A stretch of DNA of 64,000 bases from Crossiella cryophila (GTDB lineage: Bacteria; Actinomycetota; Actinomycetes; Mycobacteriales; Pseudonocardiaceae). The notes beneath the pieces are model-generated. The model searched no databases and was not told the DNA's origin. It worked only from the letters and a program-made list of their open reading frames with translations. The position numbers and the translations under genes are program-made. Shown one piece after another: positions 50,584-58,821 of the stretch (position 1 is its first letter; each line of letters opens with the position of its first letter). Where the stretch lies: the NCBI RefSeq assembly GCF_014204915.1, contig NZ_JACHMH010000001.1, positions 9,585,501-9,649,500 on the forward strand, read 5' to 3'.

Positions 50584-51036
50584 ATGGCAAGAGTCGTGTC
50601 CAGCATCGCCCAGTCGGTTCTGGTGGAGAACGACCACTTCACGCTGCACGACGACCGCGGCCCGGCGCCCAGCCTGCCACCGGACCCGGTGGACCGCGAC
50701 CTGGTGCACGCCGACCTGGGCCACGCGGTCTTCCGCAGCGCCGCGAGCACGCACTACGCGGCGGTGCGGGTGGAGCTGTGGGACGGCGAGCCGCTGCGCT
50801 CCACCGCCGAGGGCTGGGACGCCAAGGGCGCGGTGGAGGTGCTGGCGGGCAGCGCGGAGCTGGTGCTCGGACCGGTGGTCACGGTGAGCGAGACCGCGCG
50901 GCTGTCGTTGCCGGTGCCGGGGCGGTACCGGATCGACGCGGCCTCCCGCGGGCGGGCGGACATCCAGGCGCTCGGGCCGGGGTCCTACGCGCACGGGGTG
51001 GAGAACTGGGTGATCCGGATCTGGCCGGTGGGTTAG
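50584..51036 (+). CDS. Hypothetical beta-rich protein (150 aa)
   Basis: No family recognised. The protein is beta-strand-like (HFTLHDDRG, RVELWDGEPL, AELVLGPVVTVSE, RLSLPVPGRYRIDA) with no signal peptide or transmembrane segment. Coding bias is normal. AGAGGT 5 nt before the ATG at 50584 supports this start over the adjacent GTG at 50581. Its stop overlaps that of convergent recG by 4 nt. Confidence 0.7.
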   Translation: MARVVSSIAQSVLVENDHFTLHDDRGPAPSLPPDPVDRDLVHADLGHAVFRSAASTHYAAVRVELWDGEPLRSTAEGWDAKGAVEVLAGSAELVLGPVVTVSETARLSLPVPGRYRIDAASRGRADIQALGPGSYAHGVENWVIRIWPVG

Positions 51037-53243
51037 GCCTTCTCGAGGTACTCGGCCTTCTCCGCGTCGACCAGGGACTGCAGCAGCCCGGCCAGGCCGG
51101 GGTAGGCGCGTAGTTCCGGGTCCTCGGTGAGCAGGGCCACCGCCTCGGTGCGGGCGGTGGCGATGACGTCCTCGTCGCGGAGCAGGGACAGCATCTTGAG
51201 GGTGGACTTGGCGCCGGACTGGGTGGTGCCCAGGATGTCGCCCTCGCGGCGGAGTTCCAGGTCCATCTGGGCCAGCTCGAAGCCGTCGGTGGTGGCCGCG
51301 ACCGCGTCCAGGCGTTCCCTGGTCGCGGTGCCGCCGGGGGCCTCGGAGACCAGCAGGCAGAGCCCGGCCGCGCTGCCCCGGCCGACCCGGCCGCGCAGCT
51401 GGTGCAGCTGGCTGACGCCGAAGCGGTCCGCGTCCATGATCGCCATCACGGTGGCGTTGGGCACGTTCACGCCGACCTCGACCACGGTGGTGGCCACCAG
51501 GACCTGGACCTTGCCGTCGGCGAAACCGCGCATCACGGTGTCCTTGTCCTCCGGCGCCAGGCGGCCGTGCAGGATGCCGACGTTGAGGCCGGCCAGGGGT
51601 CCGGCGGCCAGTGCGGGGGCCACGTCCAGCACGGCCAGCGGCGGGCGGCGGTCGCCCTTGCCGCCCTTGTCCTCCTTGGGCGGCTCCAGGCTCGGGTCGT
51701 CGGCGCCGTCGATGTCGTCCTCGGCTTCGGCCTCACCGATCCGCGGGCAGACCACATATGCCTGGTGACCTGCGCGGACCTCCTCGGTGATGCGCTGCCA
51801 GACCCGGTCCAGCCAGGCCGGCTTCTCCGCGGTCGGCACCACGTTGGTGCTGATCGGGGAGCGGCCGCGGGGCAGCTCACGCAGTGCGGAGACCTCCAGG
51901 TCGCCGTAGACGGTCATGGCCACCGTGCGCGGGATCGGGGTGGCGGTCATGACCAGCACGTGCGGGCTGGTGCCCTCGCCGGCCCTGGTGCGCAGCGCGT
52001 CCCGCTGCTCCACGCCGAAGCGGTGCTGTTCGTCCACCACGACCAGGCCCAGGTCGGCGAAGATGACCTTGTCCTGGATCAGCGCGTGCGTGCCGACCAC
52101 GATCCCGGCCGTGCCGGAGGCGATGTCCAGCATCGCCTGCCTGCGTTCCTTGGTGCTCATCGAGCCGGTGAGCAGGGTGAGCCTGGTGGCGTGGCCTGGC
52201 GCGCCGAGTTCGCCAGCGCGGGCCAGGTCGCCGAGCATCTCGGCCAGTGAGCGGGCGTGCTGGGCGGCCAGCACCTCGGTCGGGGCGAGCATGGCCGCCT
52301 GCCTGCCCGCGTCCACCACCTGCAGCATCGCCCGCAGCGCGACGATGGTCTTGCCGGAGCCGACCTCGCCCTGCAGCAGCCGGTTCATCGGGTGCTCACC
52401 GGAGAGGTCGGTCGCGACCGCCTCGCCGACCTCCTGCTGACCGGCGGTGAGCTGGAACGGGAGCTGCTTGTCGAAGTCGGCGAGCACGCCGTCCGGGCGG
52501 GGCGCGCAGCGCGGGGCCGGCCGGGCGCCGGAGACGATCCGGCGCTGGGCCAGCACCAGCTGCACGGCCAGCGCCTCATCCCACTTGAGCCGGTTGCGCG
52601 CGCTGGTCACCTCGGCCCAGTCGGCAGGCCGGTGCACCTTGCGCAGCGAGCCGGACAGGTCGGCCAGGCCGTGCCGGGCGCGCACCACCTCCGGCAGCGG
52701 GTCCTCGGTGCCGTCCCACAGGTCCAGGACCTGGCGCACGCACTTCTCCACCACCCAGGTCTCGATGCCCTTGCTGGCCGGGTAGACCGGGATCAGGCCG
52801 CGGGCGAACTCGTCGGCGACCGAGTCGTCCTCGTCCGCGCCGAGCAGCTTGTAGTCGGGGTGGGCGAGCTGGAGCGCGCCGTTGAAGGAGGTGACCTTGC
52901 CCGCGAACAGCCCGCGCTTGCCGACCACCAGGTCCTTGGCCCGGTGCGGCTGGTTGAAGAAGGCGATGGTCATAGCCCGCTGGCCGTCGGTGATCGTGGA
53001 CTCCACGATCGAGCCGTACTTGGTCTTCATCCGGCGCACCGTGGTGGAGCGGACCTCGGCCAGCACGGTGGCGTGCTCGCCGATCTCCAGTCCGGCGATG
53101 CTGGTCAGCTCGCCGCGCTCGGCGTAGCGGCGCGGGTAGTGCCGGAGCAGGTCGCCGACGGTGCGCAGGTTCAGGCCTTTGTCCAGGGCCTCGGCGGTCT
53201 TGGCCCCGAGCACGTGGTCCAGCCGGTCGTCGAAGGTGGTCAT
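51033..53243 (-). CDS. recG: ATP-dependent DNA helicase RecG (736 aa)
   Basis: Branch-migrating helicase acting on stalled forks and Holliday junctions. N-terminal wedge/OB region (LRTVGDLLRHYPRRYAERGE, KTKYGSIVESTITDGQRAMT), helicase domain 1 with Walker A LLQGEVGSGKTIVALRAML and DEQH motif LVVVDEQHRFGVEQRDALR, and domain 2 with ATTVVEVGVNVPNATVMAIM then HQLRGRVGRGSAAGLCLL. A Glu/Asp/Lys insertion (DDIDGADDPSLEPPKEDKGG) interrupts domain 2. ATG at 53243. The usual recG-DAK2-rpmB neighbourhood is kept. Confidence 0.96.
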   Translation of the reverse strand: MTTFDDRLDHVLGAKTAEALDKGLNLRTVGDLLRHYPRRYAERGELTSIAGLEIGEHATVLAEVRSTTVRRMKTKYGSIVESTITDGQRAMTIAFFNQPHRAKDLVVGKRGLFAGKVTSFNGALQLAHPDYKLLGADEDDSVADEFARGLIPVYPASKGIETWVVEKCVRQVLDLWDGTEDPLPEVVRARHGLADLSGSLRKVHRPADWAEVTSARNRLKWDEALAVQLVLAQRRIVSGARPAPRCAPRPDGVLADFDKQLPFQLTAGQQEVGEAVATDLSGEHPMNRLLQGEVGSGKTIVALRAMLQVVDAGRQAAMLAPTEVLAAQHARSLAEMLGDLARAGELGAPGHATRLTLLTGSMSTKERRQAMLDIASGTAGIVVGTHALIQDKVIFADLGLVVVDEQHRFGVEQRDALRTRAGEGTSPHVLVMTATPIPRTVAMTVYGDLEVSALRELPRGRSPISTNVVPTAEKPAWLDRVWQRITEEVRAGHQAYVVCPRIGEAEAEDDIDGADDPSLEPPKEDKGGKGDRRPPLAVLDVAPALAAGPLAGLNVGILHGRLAPEDKDTVMRGFADGKVQVLVATTVVEVGVNVPNATVMAIMDADRFGVSQLHQLRGRVGRGSAAGLCLLVSEAPGGTATRERLDAVAATTDGFELAQMDLELRREGDILGTTQSGAKSTLKMLSLLRDEDVIATARTEAVALLTEDPELRAYPGLAGLLQSLVDAEKAEYLEKA

Positions 53244-53271
53244 CGCCGTCCATTCAACCGCGTGGCACTGA

Positions 53272-54873
53272 CTATTCGACGCCCAGCAACACCATCGCGC
53301 CGCGCGGACCACCCGAGTACGCGGCCAGGTCGACCTCGGGGTGGGCGCGGCGCAGGTGTTCCTCGACCTCGCCGACCAGCTCCGGCGGCGCGGCCGCGCC
53401 GAGCAGCAGGGTGACCAGTTCGCCGCCCGCGGAGAGCATCCGGTCCAGCAGCTCGCACACGGCAGGGGCCGGATCGGCGCTGATCAGGACGACCTCGCGG
53501 TCGATCATGCCGAGCAGGTCGCCAGGACGGCAGCGCCCGGCCCAGGTGATCGCCTCGGCCTGGGCGACGGCCAGTTCGCCGCGCCGGGTGGCCGCGGCGG
53601 CCTCGGCCATCGCCACCACGTCGTCGCCGTGCCGCCGCTGCGGGTCGTGCACGGCCAGCGCGGCCAGGCCCTGCACCGGGGAGGCGGTGGGCACCACGAC
53701 CACGTCGTAGCCGGAGCGCATGGCGTGCTCGGCGGCGTCCTCGGCGATCATGGTCAGCTCGGGATCGTTGGGCAGCACCACGATGTGCTTGGCGCCGGCA
53801 CCGGTGAGGGTGGCCAGCAGTTCGGCCGCGGCGGGCCGCTGCCCGGTCCACTGGCAGACCACCGCGCCCTCGCCGCGGAACAGCTCGGCCAGCCCGTCCC
53901 CGTCGGCGAGCACCACCACCGCGCGGTCGCGCAGCAGGCCGGTGGGCTCGGTGGGCAGCTGGTCGGCGAAGCGGATCACGGTGATCCGGTGCGGCCTGCC
54001 CGCCTCCACCCCCGCCTCGACGGCCGCGCCCACGTCCTGGCAGTGCACGTGCACGGTCCACAGACCCGCGCCGTCGGAGACCACGGAGACGCAGTCGCCC
54101 AGTTCGCTCAGCCGGGCGCGCAGGGCGGCGCAGCGGGTGTCGTCGGTGCTGTCCAGCAGGTACATGACCTCGTAGTCGTACTCGGCCGAACCCGCCTCGC
54201 GGGTGGCCTGGAGTTCGGCCTTGCCACGCCGGACCAGGGCGTCGAACCGGGCGGATGAGGGCAGAGGCAGGCCGGTGACCACGGCGGTGAGGGTTTCCAG
54301 CAGCACCAGCAACCCGCGGCCACCCGCGTCGACCACGCCCGCGCGGGCCAGTGCGGGGAGCTGGCTGGGGGTGCGGGCCAGGGCGTCGGCCGCGGCGGTG
54401 CTGGCGGCGAAGGCCACCTGGTCCAGGGTCTCGCCCGCCACGGCGGCGGCCTCGGCGGCGGCGTGCATGACGCTGAGCACGGTGCCAGGGGCCGGTTCGC
54501 TGACCGCGGCGGTGGCCAGCCGATCGGCCAGCCGGAGTCCGTCCTTGAGCGCGGGCCCGGTGAGCGTGCCGTCCAGGCGCAACGCCTCGGCCAGCCCACG
54601 CAACACCTGGGACAGGATCACCCCGGAGTTGCCGCGCGCCCCCGCCAGCGCGCCCTTGGCCAGCGCGGCCAGTGCCGACCCGCCGTCCACCGCGATGACC
54701 TGGTCCAGGGCCTCCAGCGCGGCCCGCATGGTGTGCAGCAGATTGCTGCCGGTGTCCCCGTCGGGCACCGGGAAGACGTTGATGCGGTCGATCGCCTCGC
54801 GGTCGGCGGTCAGCGCCTGCACGCAGGCCGCGGCCCACCCCCGCACCGCGACCGCGTCGAGCACCTGCAACAC
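53272..54873 (-). CDS. DAK2/DhaL-domain protein (FakA-like, 533 aa)
   Basis: The N-terminal DhaL domain carries REAIDRINVFPVPDGDTGSN with the Asp residues that bind Mg-ATP, then GARGNSGVILSQVLRGLAEA and AGVVDAGGRGLLVLLETLTA. A central EDD/FakA-middle domain (EYDYEVMYLLDSTDDTRCAA) and a C-terminal region follow. FakA proteins phosphorylate fatty acids held by a DegV/FakB partner; no partner gene is in the window. GTG at 54873 is chosen: AGGGAGG lies 9 nt upstream and LQVLDAVAVRGW gives the normal family start. It sits next to recG and divergent from rpmB, as in mycobacteria. Confidence 0.88.
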   Translation of the reverse strand: MLQVLDAVAVRGWAAACVQALTADREAIDRINVFPVPDGDTGSNLLHTMRAALEALDQVIAVDGGSALAALAKGALAGARGNSGVILSQVLRGLAEALRLDGTLTGPALKDGLRLADRLATAAVSEPAPGTVLSVMHAAAEAAAVAGETLDQVAFAASTAAADALARTPSQLPALARAGVVDAGGRGLLVLLETLTAVVTGLPLPSSARFDALVRRGKAELQATREAGSAEYDYEVMYLLDSTDDTRCAALRARLSELGDCVSVVSDGAGLWTVHVHCQDVGAAVEAGVEAGRPHRITVIRFADQLPTEPTGLLRDRAVVVLADGDGLAELFRGEGAVVCQWTGQRPAAAELLATLTGAGAKHIVVLPNDPELTMIAEDAAEHAMRSGYDVVVVPTASPVQGLAALAVHDPQRRHGDDVVAMAEAAAATRRGELAVAQAEAITWAGRCRPGDLLGMIDREVVLISADPAPAVCELLDRMLSAGGELVTLLLGAAAPPELVGEVEEHLRRAHPEVDLAAYSGGPRGAMVLLGVE

Positions 54874-55073
54874 CTGCGGCCGCCTCCCTCTAGATGTTGC
54901 ACGCGAGACTAGTCGGTAGGGCCGGTTTGGTTGGGCGTGCGTGCACCAGATACGCTGTCGGGGTTGCCCGGCTCGGCCTGGGCTCATGCACGCATCCGCA
55001 CCCGGGTACGTGCGCCCGTTTTTGCCAGCTGGCATCGCGGACTCTGTAGAACAACGTGTAAGGAGTGTCTGAC

Positions 55074-55265
55074 GTGGCTGCCGTTTGCGACGTCTGTAGC
55101 AAGGGGCCGGGCTTCGGCAAGTCGGTCTCGCACTCCCACCGGAGGACCAACCGCCGGTGGAACCCGAACATTCAGACCGTGCGCGCGAAGATCGGCCTGT
55201 CGCAGCGCAAGCGCCTGAACGTGTGCACCTCCTGCCTCAAGGCGGGCAAGGTCGCCCGCGGCTGA
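55074..55265 (+). CDS. rpmB: 50S ribosomal protein L28 (63 aa)
   Basis: [20 protein letters not shown], then [17 protein letters not shown] and [16 protein letters not shown], is L28 with four Cys (C-x-x-C ... C-x-x-C), the zinc-binding form. GTG start at 55074 with AAGGAG 8 nt upstream. Divergent from the DAK2 gene. Its 3' end leads into a repeat-rich region of nearly 1 kb. Confidence 0.95.
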   Translation: MAAVCDVCSKGPGFGKSVSHSHRRTNRRWNPNIQTVRAKIGLSQRKRLNVCTSCLKAGKVARG

Positions 55266-55347
55266 GTTCGGCCGCAGCTTCGGCGAGAGGCCCGGATCAC
55301 ATCAGTGGTCCGGGCCTCTCGCTGTCTGCCGAGCAAGATCATCCCGA

Positions 55348-55435
55348 GTGTTGGCCGTTGTCGTACGGAGTGTTGGCCGTTCTTGTACGGAGTGTTGGCC
55401 GTTGTGGGACGGGTCGTTGGCCGTTGTTGTACGGC
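55348..55435 (+). repeat. 22-bp repeat array III (four units)
   Basis: Units begin at 55348, 55370, 55392 and 55414, an exact 22-bp period. The first three have the core GTGTTGGCCGTT; the fourth is TCGTTGGCCGTT. Inter-core sequence is GTCGTACGGA, CTTGTACGGA, GTGGGACGGG and GTTGTACGGC. It lies 83 nt past the rpmB stop and just upstream of copy C. Confidence 0.9.
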
Positions 55436-55481
55436 CGCAGGCCGGGGGTTGGGGTTTGGGGTTGGGGGTAAACCCCCACGA

Positions 55482-55785
55482 CGAGGGTTCTCGCGTGTTC
55501 TCCGTACGGCCTGGAGCTTGCTGACCGCGCCTCGCCGAGTGGCCCCTGCAACCTGCTTCCGCCCTAGCTTCCCATCGTGACGGGGGCCGCTCGGTGAGGT
55601 GTGGTTGGCTTGCGGAAGGCCGTGCGGAGAACACGCGAGCCCTCGGAGCCACGCTGGAACCGGCCCCGGCAGCCCAAACCCCGCCCCGCAACCTGCTCAT
55701 CCCGGTTCTTGATCTGCCCTCCCCCCTCCGGTGGTCTGCCCGGCCGGCGAGGCCATCCTTTGTCTTTTGATCTTGATCTAAAACC
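55482..55785 (+). ncRNA. Structured element copy C (candidate 3'-end RNA), sense strand plus
   Basis: Outer stem: 55482-55512 pairs with 55617-55645 over 29 base pairs, with one U-G wobble (55505/55624) and a 2-nt bulge at 55488-55489. Inner stem: 55524-55546 pairs with 55583-55605 over 23 bp, including four G-U wobbles (55527/55602, 55529/55600, 55534/55595, 55540/55589). All five wobbles are pairs only if the plus strand is the RNA. The loop contains GCAACCTGCTTCCGCCCTAG then CTTCCCA, the same as the minus-strand loops of copies A and B. The stem sequences differ from A and B. Downstream flank 55707-55780 resembles that of A/B (CGGCGAGG, TTGATCTTGATCT). It follows rpmB in the same sense. 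Confidence 0.7.
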
Positions 55786-55793
55786 CAAAGTCA

Positions 55794-56068
55794 AGATCAA
55801 GATCGTCCTCGCCGGACGGGCAGAAATCAAAGGATGGGGGGGAAATCAAGAACAAGGGCAGAGATGAAGAGCAAGAGCAGTGCTCGTACGGTTCCCCCAT
55901 CCCCGTCAGCCCTCCGATACCAAACCACATCCCGGGCACGCAGACCGTTGCGGTTGGGAAGCTAGGGCGGCGGCAGGTTGCGGTCTGCGCACCCGGGATG
56001 TGGTGTGTCCTCTCCAGGCTGACGGGGATGGGGGAACCGCTCGGGGAGTGTTGAAAAGCCACCCCGGC
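55794..56068 (-). ncRNA. Structured element copy B (candidate 3'-end RNA), sense strand minus
   Basis: Outer stem: perfect 23-bp arms at 55889-55911 and 56017-56039. Inner stem: 11 bp (55926-55936 with 55992-56002) plus 9 bp (55939-55947 with 55981-55989). Between these are two plus-strand C-A mismatches (55937/55991 and 55938/55990) that become G-U and U-G pairs on the minus strand. The minus-strand loop has GCCGCCCTAGCTTCCCA. The inner stem differs from copy A at about half its positions yet stays paired. Flanks at 55805-55841 and 56051-56068 are identical to copy A. It lies downstream of ung in the ung sense. Confidence 0.72.
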
Positions 56069-56116
56069 CGCCTGTCCTCGGGCTTCGCCCGGCCGCAATC
56101 GCCCAAGGCGTACAAG

Positions 56117-56222
56117 AACGGCCAACGTGGTGTCCCACAACGGCCAACACTCCGTACAACAACGGCCAACACGCCGGAAGCTCTGCGCGTGTTGGCCGTT
56201 GCGGGACGGTGTGTTGGCCGTT
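56117..56222. repeat. 22-bp repeat array IV (three minus units, two plus units)
   Basis: Minus-strand cores AACGGCCAAC(G/A)(T/C) at 56117, 56139 and 56161 (22-bp period). Plus-strand cores GTGTTGGCCGTT at 56189 and 56211 (22-bp period). The two blocks face each other across GCCGGAAGCTCTGCGC and could fold into one long hairpin. The array ends 5 nt before the ung stop codon and so occupies its 3' end. Confidence 0.9.
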
Positions 56223-56227
56223 GTGGG

Positions 56228-56902
56228 TCAGAGCTTCCAGTCGATGGGGGCCGCGCCCTGTTCTTCGAGCAGGGTGTTGGCGCGGGTGAAGGGGCGGGAG
56301 CCGAAGAAGCCTCGGTCTGCTGACATCGGGGACGGGTGGGCCGACTCGATGCAGGGGACGCCGCCCAGGAGGGGCTTGAGTTCTCGGGCGTCTCGGCCCC
56401 AGAGGATGGCTACCAGGGGGGTGCCTCGGCCTGCCAGGGCGACGATGGCTTGTTCGGTCACCTGTTCCCAGCCCTTGCCTCGGTGGGAGGCGGGGCGGCC
56501 GGGGGCCACCGTGAGAGACCGGTTGAGCAGCAGGACGCCGCGCTCCGTCCAGGGGGACAGGTCGCCGTTGGGGGGTGGGGGGTGGCCCAGGTCCTCGCCG
56601 TACTCGCGGTAGATGTTGATCAAGCTCTTCGGCAGGGGGCGTACGTCGGCGGCCACCGAGAAGGACAGGCCGATGGCGTGGCCGGGGGTCGGGTAGGGGT
56701 CCTGCCCGACGATGAGCACGCGCACCTCGTCGAAGGGTTGCTTGAACGCGCGTAGCACGTTCTCCCCCGCGGGTAGGTATCGCCGGTCAGCGGCGATCTC
56801 CTCCCGGAGGAACTCCCCCATCGAGCCGATCCGGTCGGCAACCGGGTCGAGCGCCTTGGCCCAACCGGCTTCCATGATCTCGTGTAGCGGACGTCCAACC
56901 AC
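56228..56902 (-). CDS. ung: Uracil-DNA glycosylase (224 aa)
   Basis: Family 1 UDG removing uracil from DNA. Motif [21 protein letters not shown] contains the catalytic Asp; [14 protein letters not shown] is the uracil-binding Asn block; [19 protein letters not shown] is the His/leucine loop region. GTG start at 56902; a downstream ATG ([12 protein letters not shown]) is a weaker alternative. The gene lies in the usual place near recG, rpmB and thiL. The repeat array begins only 5 nt after its stop. Confidence 0.96.
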   Translation of the reverse strand: MVGRPLHEIMEAGWAKALDPVADRIGSMGEFLREEIAADRRYLPAGENVLRAFKQPFDEVRVLIVGQDPYPTPGHAIGLSFSVAADVRPLPKSLINIYREYGEDLGHPPPPNGDLSPWTERGVLLLNRSLTVAPGRPASHRGKGWEQVTEQAIVALAGRGTPLVAILWGRDARELKPLLGGVPCIESAHPSPMSADRGFFGSRPFTRANTLLEEQGAAPIDWKL

Positions 56903-56946
56903 GGAACGTGACCCTAGCGACGTACCGCCAGGCGCGGACCAGCGGG

Positions 56947-57603
56947 TCAGGCGCTCACCGTGCGTCGCCGCAGCCGGAGTTGCCGGTGGCGCAACGGCAA
57001 CGGCCGTGGCCAGGCCCGCAGGAACAGCGCGGCGGCGTCCTCGGTGACCGCGCTGATGACGTCGGTGTGCTCGGCCGGGTCGTACCCCACCAGCACCGCC
57101 TCGGCCGCCACCAGCTGCCGGGCCGCCACATCGCAGAGCGCGGCCGCGACCAGCGGGCTGCCGGTCACCGGGTCGCCCAGCACCAGCGAGCGGCCGTGGC
57201 TGCCGATCACCGGCACGGCGTAGGCGGCCTCCCAGCGCCTGCCGTCGGCAGGCGGCCGGGGCGGGTAGCCGGGGTTGAACTCGACCAGCCTGGGCTGGAT
57301 CCGCTTGGGCCGCACCGCGGTACAGGCCGGCAACGACTCGCCGTCGGCCAGCCGCACGCTGATCCGCGCGCCTGCCTCGGGAACGCCGTGCATGGTCACC
57401 GGCACCGCCCGGTGCACCGGCAATGCCTCGTTGACCGCGCCGATCGGCAATGACGCCAGTGGCGCGGCGGTGGTCGGATCGGCCAGCACCACCTCGGCCA
57501 GCACCTGCTCACCGCGAGCGGTGAACCGCTGCAGCGCGAGCGCGGGTCTGGACTCGGTACTCCGTAGTGGCGCGGCACAGCGCGCGTGGAACCTCGACAA
57601 CAT
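56947..57603 (-). CDS. Hypothetical protein (218 aa)
   Basis: No family recognised. It starts [20 protein letters not shown], continues with beta-type segments ([59 protein letters not shown]) and ends with a very basic tail ([19 protein letters not shown]). No signal peptide or membrane helix. The ATG at 57603 has GGGGGCAGG upstream; longer upstream frames overlap the carbonic anhydrase gene and are shadows. Codon bias fits a real gene. It follows the gamma-carbonic anhydrase gene in the same orientation with a 122-nt gap. Confidence 0.65.
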   Translation of the reverse strand: MLSRFHARCAAPLRSTESRPALALQRFTARGEQVLAEVVLADPTTAAPLASLPIGAVNEALPVHRAVPVTMHGVPEAGARISVRLADGESLPACTAVRPKRIQPRLVEFNPGYPPRPPADGRRWEAAYAVPVIGSHGRSLVLGDPVTGSPLVAAALCDVAARQLVAAEAVLVGYDPAEHTDVISAVTEDAAALFLRAWPRPLPLRHRQLRLRRRTVSA

Positions 57604-57725
57604 GTTCCTGCCCCCAGAAACATCGAACACCTGTGTCCGGGCAGACAACTGCCCGCCCGCGATCAAGCCTACGCCGAGGGCCGACACTCTGGGGGTGACC
57701 GGAGCCGGGGTCACCCGTACGGCTG

Positions 57726-58247
57726 TCAGTCGAGCCTGCGCAGCCCGTCCTTGTAGACCTTGATGTTGGCCACGTACAGCTCGACCCCCGGCTGCACCGC
57801 GTTCTCCGGCACCTCGAAGTTCTCCTTGATCTTCGCGGGCACCCCCACGGCGAGCCTGCGGGCCGGGACGTGGCCGTTGTTGGAGACCACCGCGCCCGCG
57901 CCGACGATCGCGCCTTCCTCGACCACCGAACCGTTGAGCACCACCGAGCCGGAGCCGATCAGGCAGCCGTCGCCGATCACCGCGCCCTCGATGTGCACGT
58001 TGTGCCCGACCACGCAGCCTGCGCCGATCAGGGTCGGGTGGATGTGCGTGCAGTGCACGATCGTGCCGTCCTGCACACTCGTCCGCTCCCCCACCTCGAT
58101 CCGCCCGTAGTCCCCGCGCAGCACGGCGGTGGGCCACACCGAGACGTGCGCGCCGAGCGTCACGTTGCCGATCACCACGGCATCGGGATGCACGTAGGCG
58201 GTCTCGTGGATTACCGGTTCCAGGTCACCGAGGGCGTAGACGGCCAT
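57726..58247 (-). CDS. Gamma-class carbonic anhydrase-like hexapeptide protein (173 aa)
   Basis: Left-handed beta-helix with hexapeptide repeats (VVIGNVTLGAHVSVWPTAVL, CVVGHNVHIEGAVIGDGCL, GSGSVVLNGSVVEEGAIVGA). Metal-binding His residues of the gamma-CA/PaaY family are visible in VHCTHIHPTLIG and GHNVHIEG, and RGDYGRIEVGERTSVQDGT carries the conserved Arg/Asp/Gln. It may hydrate CO2 or be a related metalloenzyme. ATG at 58247. Confidence 0.88.
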   Translation of the reverse strand: MAVYALGDLEPVIHETAYVHPDAVVIGNVTLGAHVSVWPTAVLRGDYGRIEVGERTSVQDGTIVHCTHIHPTLIGAGCVVGHNVHIEGAVIGDGCLIGSGSVVLNGSVVEEGAIVGAGAVVSNNGHVPARRLAVGVPAKIKENFEVPENAVQPGVELYVANIKVYKDGLRRLD

Positions 58248-58262
58248 ACGGAACTCTAACGT

Positions 58263-58763
58263 TCACTCGGCCGTCGCCGGAACGGCGATCCGCTTGCCGA
58301 AACAGCGACTGTTGTCATACCCGGCGTACACGCCGAACTTGGCGATCGGGGCGTATCCGCTGGAGCTGTAGAGGGCGATCGCCTCTGGCTGCTCGGTGCC
58401 GGTCTCCAGCACCATCCGGCGCCGCCCGGCGGCCAGCGCGGTGCGTTCCAGCTCGGCCAGCAGCACCCTGGCCAGGCCCCGGCCACGGGCGGCCTGCACC
58501 ACGAACATCCGCTTCAGCTCGGCGTCGCCGTCGGCGAAGCCGGGCTCGTCGGAATCGTGCGCGCGCCAGCCGCCGCAGATCATCGGCACCCCGTCGAGGT
58601 AGCCGACCAGGAACAGCCCGCGCGGCGGGGCGAACTCGGCCGGGGTGACCGGGGTGATGTCCTCATCGCCGTAACGCACCACGTACTCCTGCTGCACCTC
58701 GGCGATCAGCGCCTTGGCGTCGGGATGGTCGTAGGCGAGGGTGCGCAGTTCCACGGGAAGCAA
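58263..58763 (-). CDS. GNAT-family N-acetyltransferase (166 aa)
   Basis: Conserved GNAT core: LKRMFVVQAARGRGLARVLL, then AELERTALAAGRRRMVLETG, then IALYSSSGYAPIAKFGVYAG. The N-terminus reads VELRTLAYDHPDAKALIAEV. The start is uncertain: TTG 58763 (weak GGGAC upstream) or GTG 58754; the frame stays open to a TTG at 58811, but that stretch is AT-rich and promoter-like. It lies 15 nt upstream of the carbonic anhydrase gene, so the two are probably co-transcribed. Substrate unknown. Confidence 0.82.
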   Translation of the reverse strand: MLPVELRTLAYDHPDAKALIAEVQQEYVVRYGDEDITPVTPAEFAPPRGLFLVGYLDGVPMICGGWRAHDSDEPGFADGDAELKRMFVVQAARGRGLARVLLAELERTALAAGRRRMVLETGTEQPEAIALYSSSGYAPIAKFGVYAGYDNSRCFGKRIAVPATAE

Positions 58764-58786
58764 TTTACGTCCCGCGCGAGTGAATG

Positions 58787-58800
58787 GAAATACATATTTC
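58787..58800. promoter_or_regulatory. AT-rich palindrome GAAATACATATTTC upstream of the GNAT gene
   Basis: Arms GAAATA/TATTTC around CA, partly overlapping ATACA-N6-TGTAT (58790-58805). AT-rich sequence is rare here, so this is probably the promoter/operator for the GNAT-carbonic anhydrase pair, only 24 nt before the chosen start. Confidence 0.4.
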
Positions 58801-58821
58801 TGTATGACCAATCACCGCAGG

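Larger units (their letters stand above)
55266..56227. other. 962-nt repeat-rich region between rpmB and ung
   Basis: No gene is supported. It holds 22-bp arrays III and IV and structured element copies C (plus sense) and B (minus sense), facing each other. Between the two copies lies an inverted repeat (GATCTTGATCT at 55769-55779 and its complement ending at 55804). Short open frames here change between copies and have no ribosome binding sites. Confidence 0.8.

Noticed and set aside
46477-56068. Insertion sequence or MITE explanation for the structured elements
   Set aside because: Not excluded, but no transposase, no obvious target duplication and no constant terminal inverted repeat: the outer stems of copy C differ from those of A and B, whereas MITE ends should be the most conserved part.
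46395-56222. Short coding frames within the repeat-rich gaps
   Set aside because: A 22-bp period breaks the frame at each unit, no ribosome binding sites are present, and the conserved parts of the structured copies are stem and loop positions, not codon positions.
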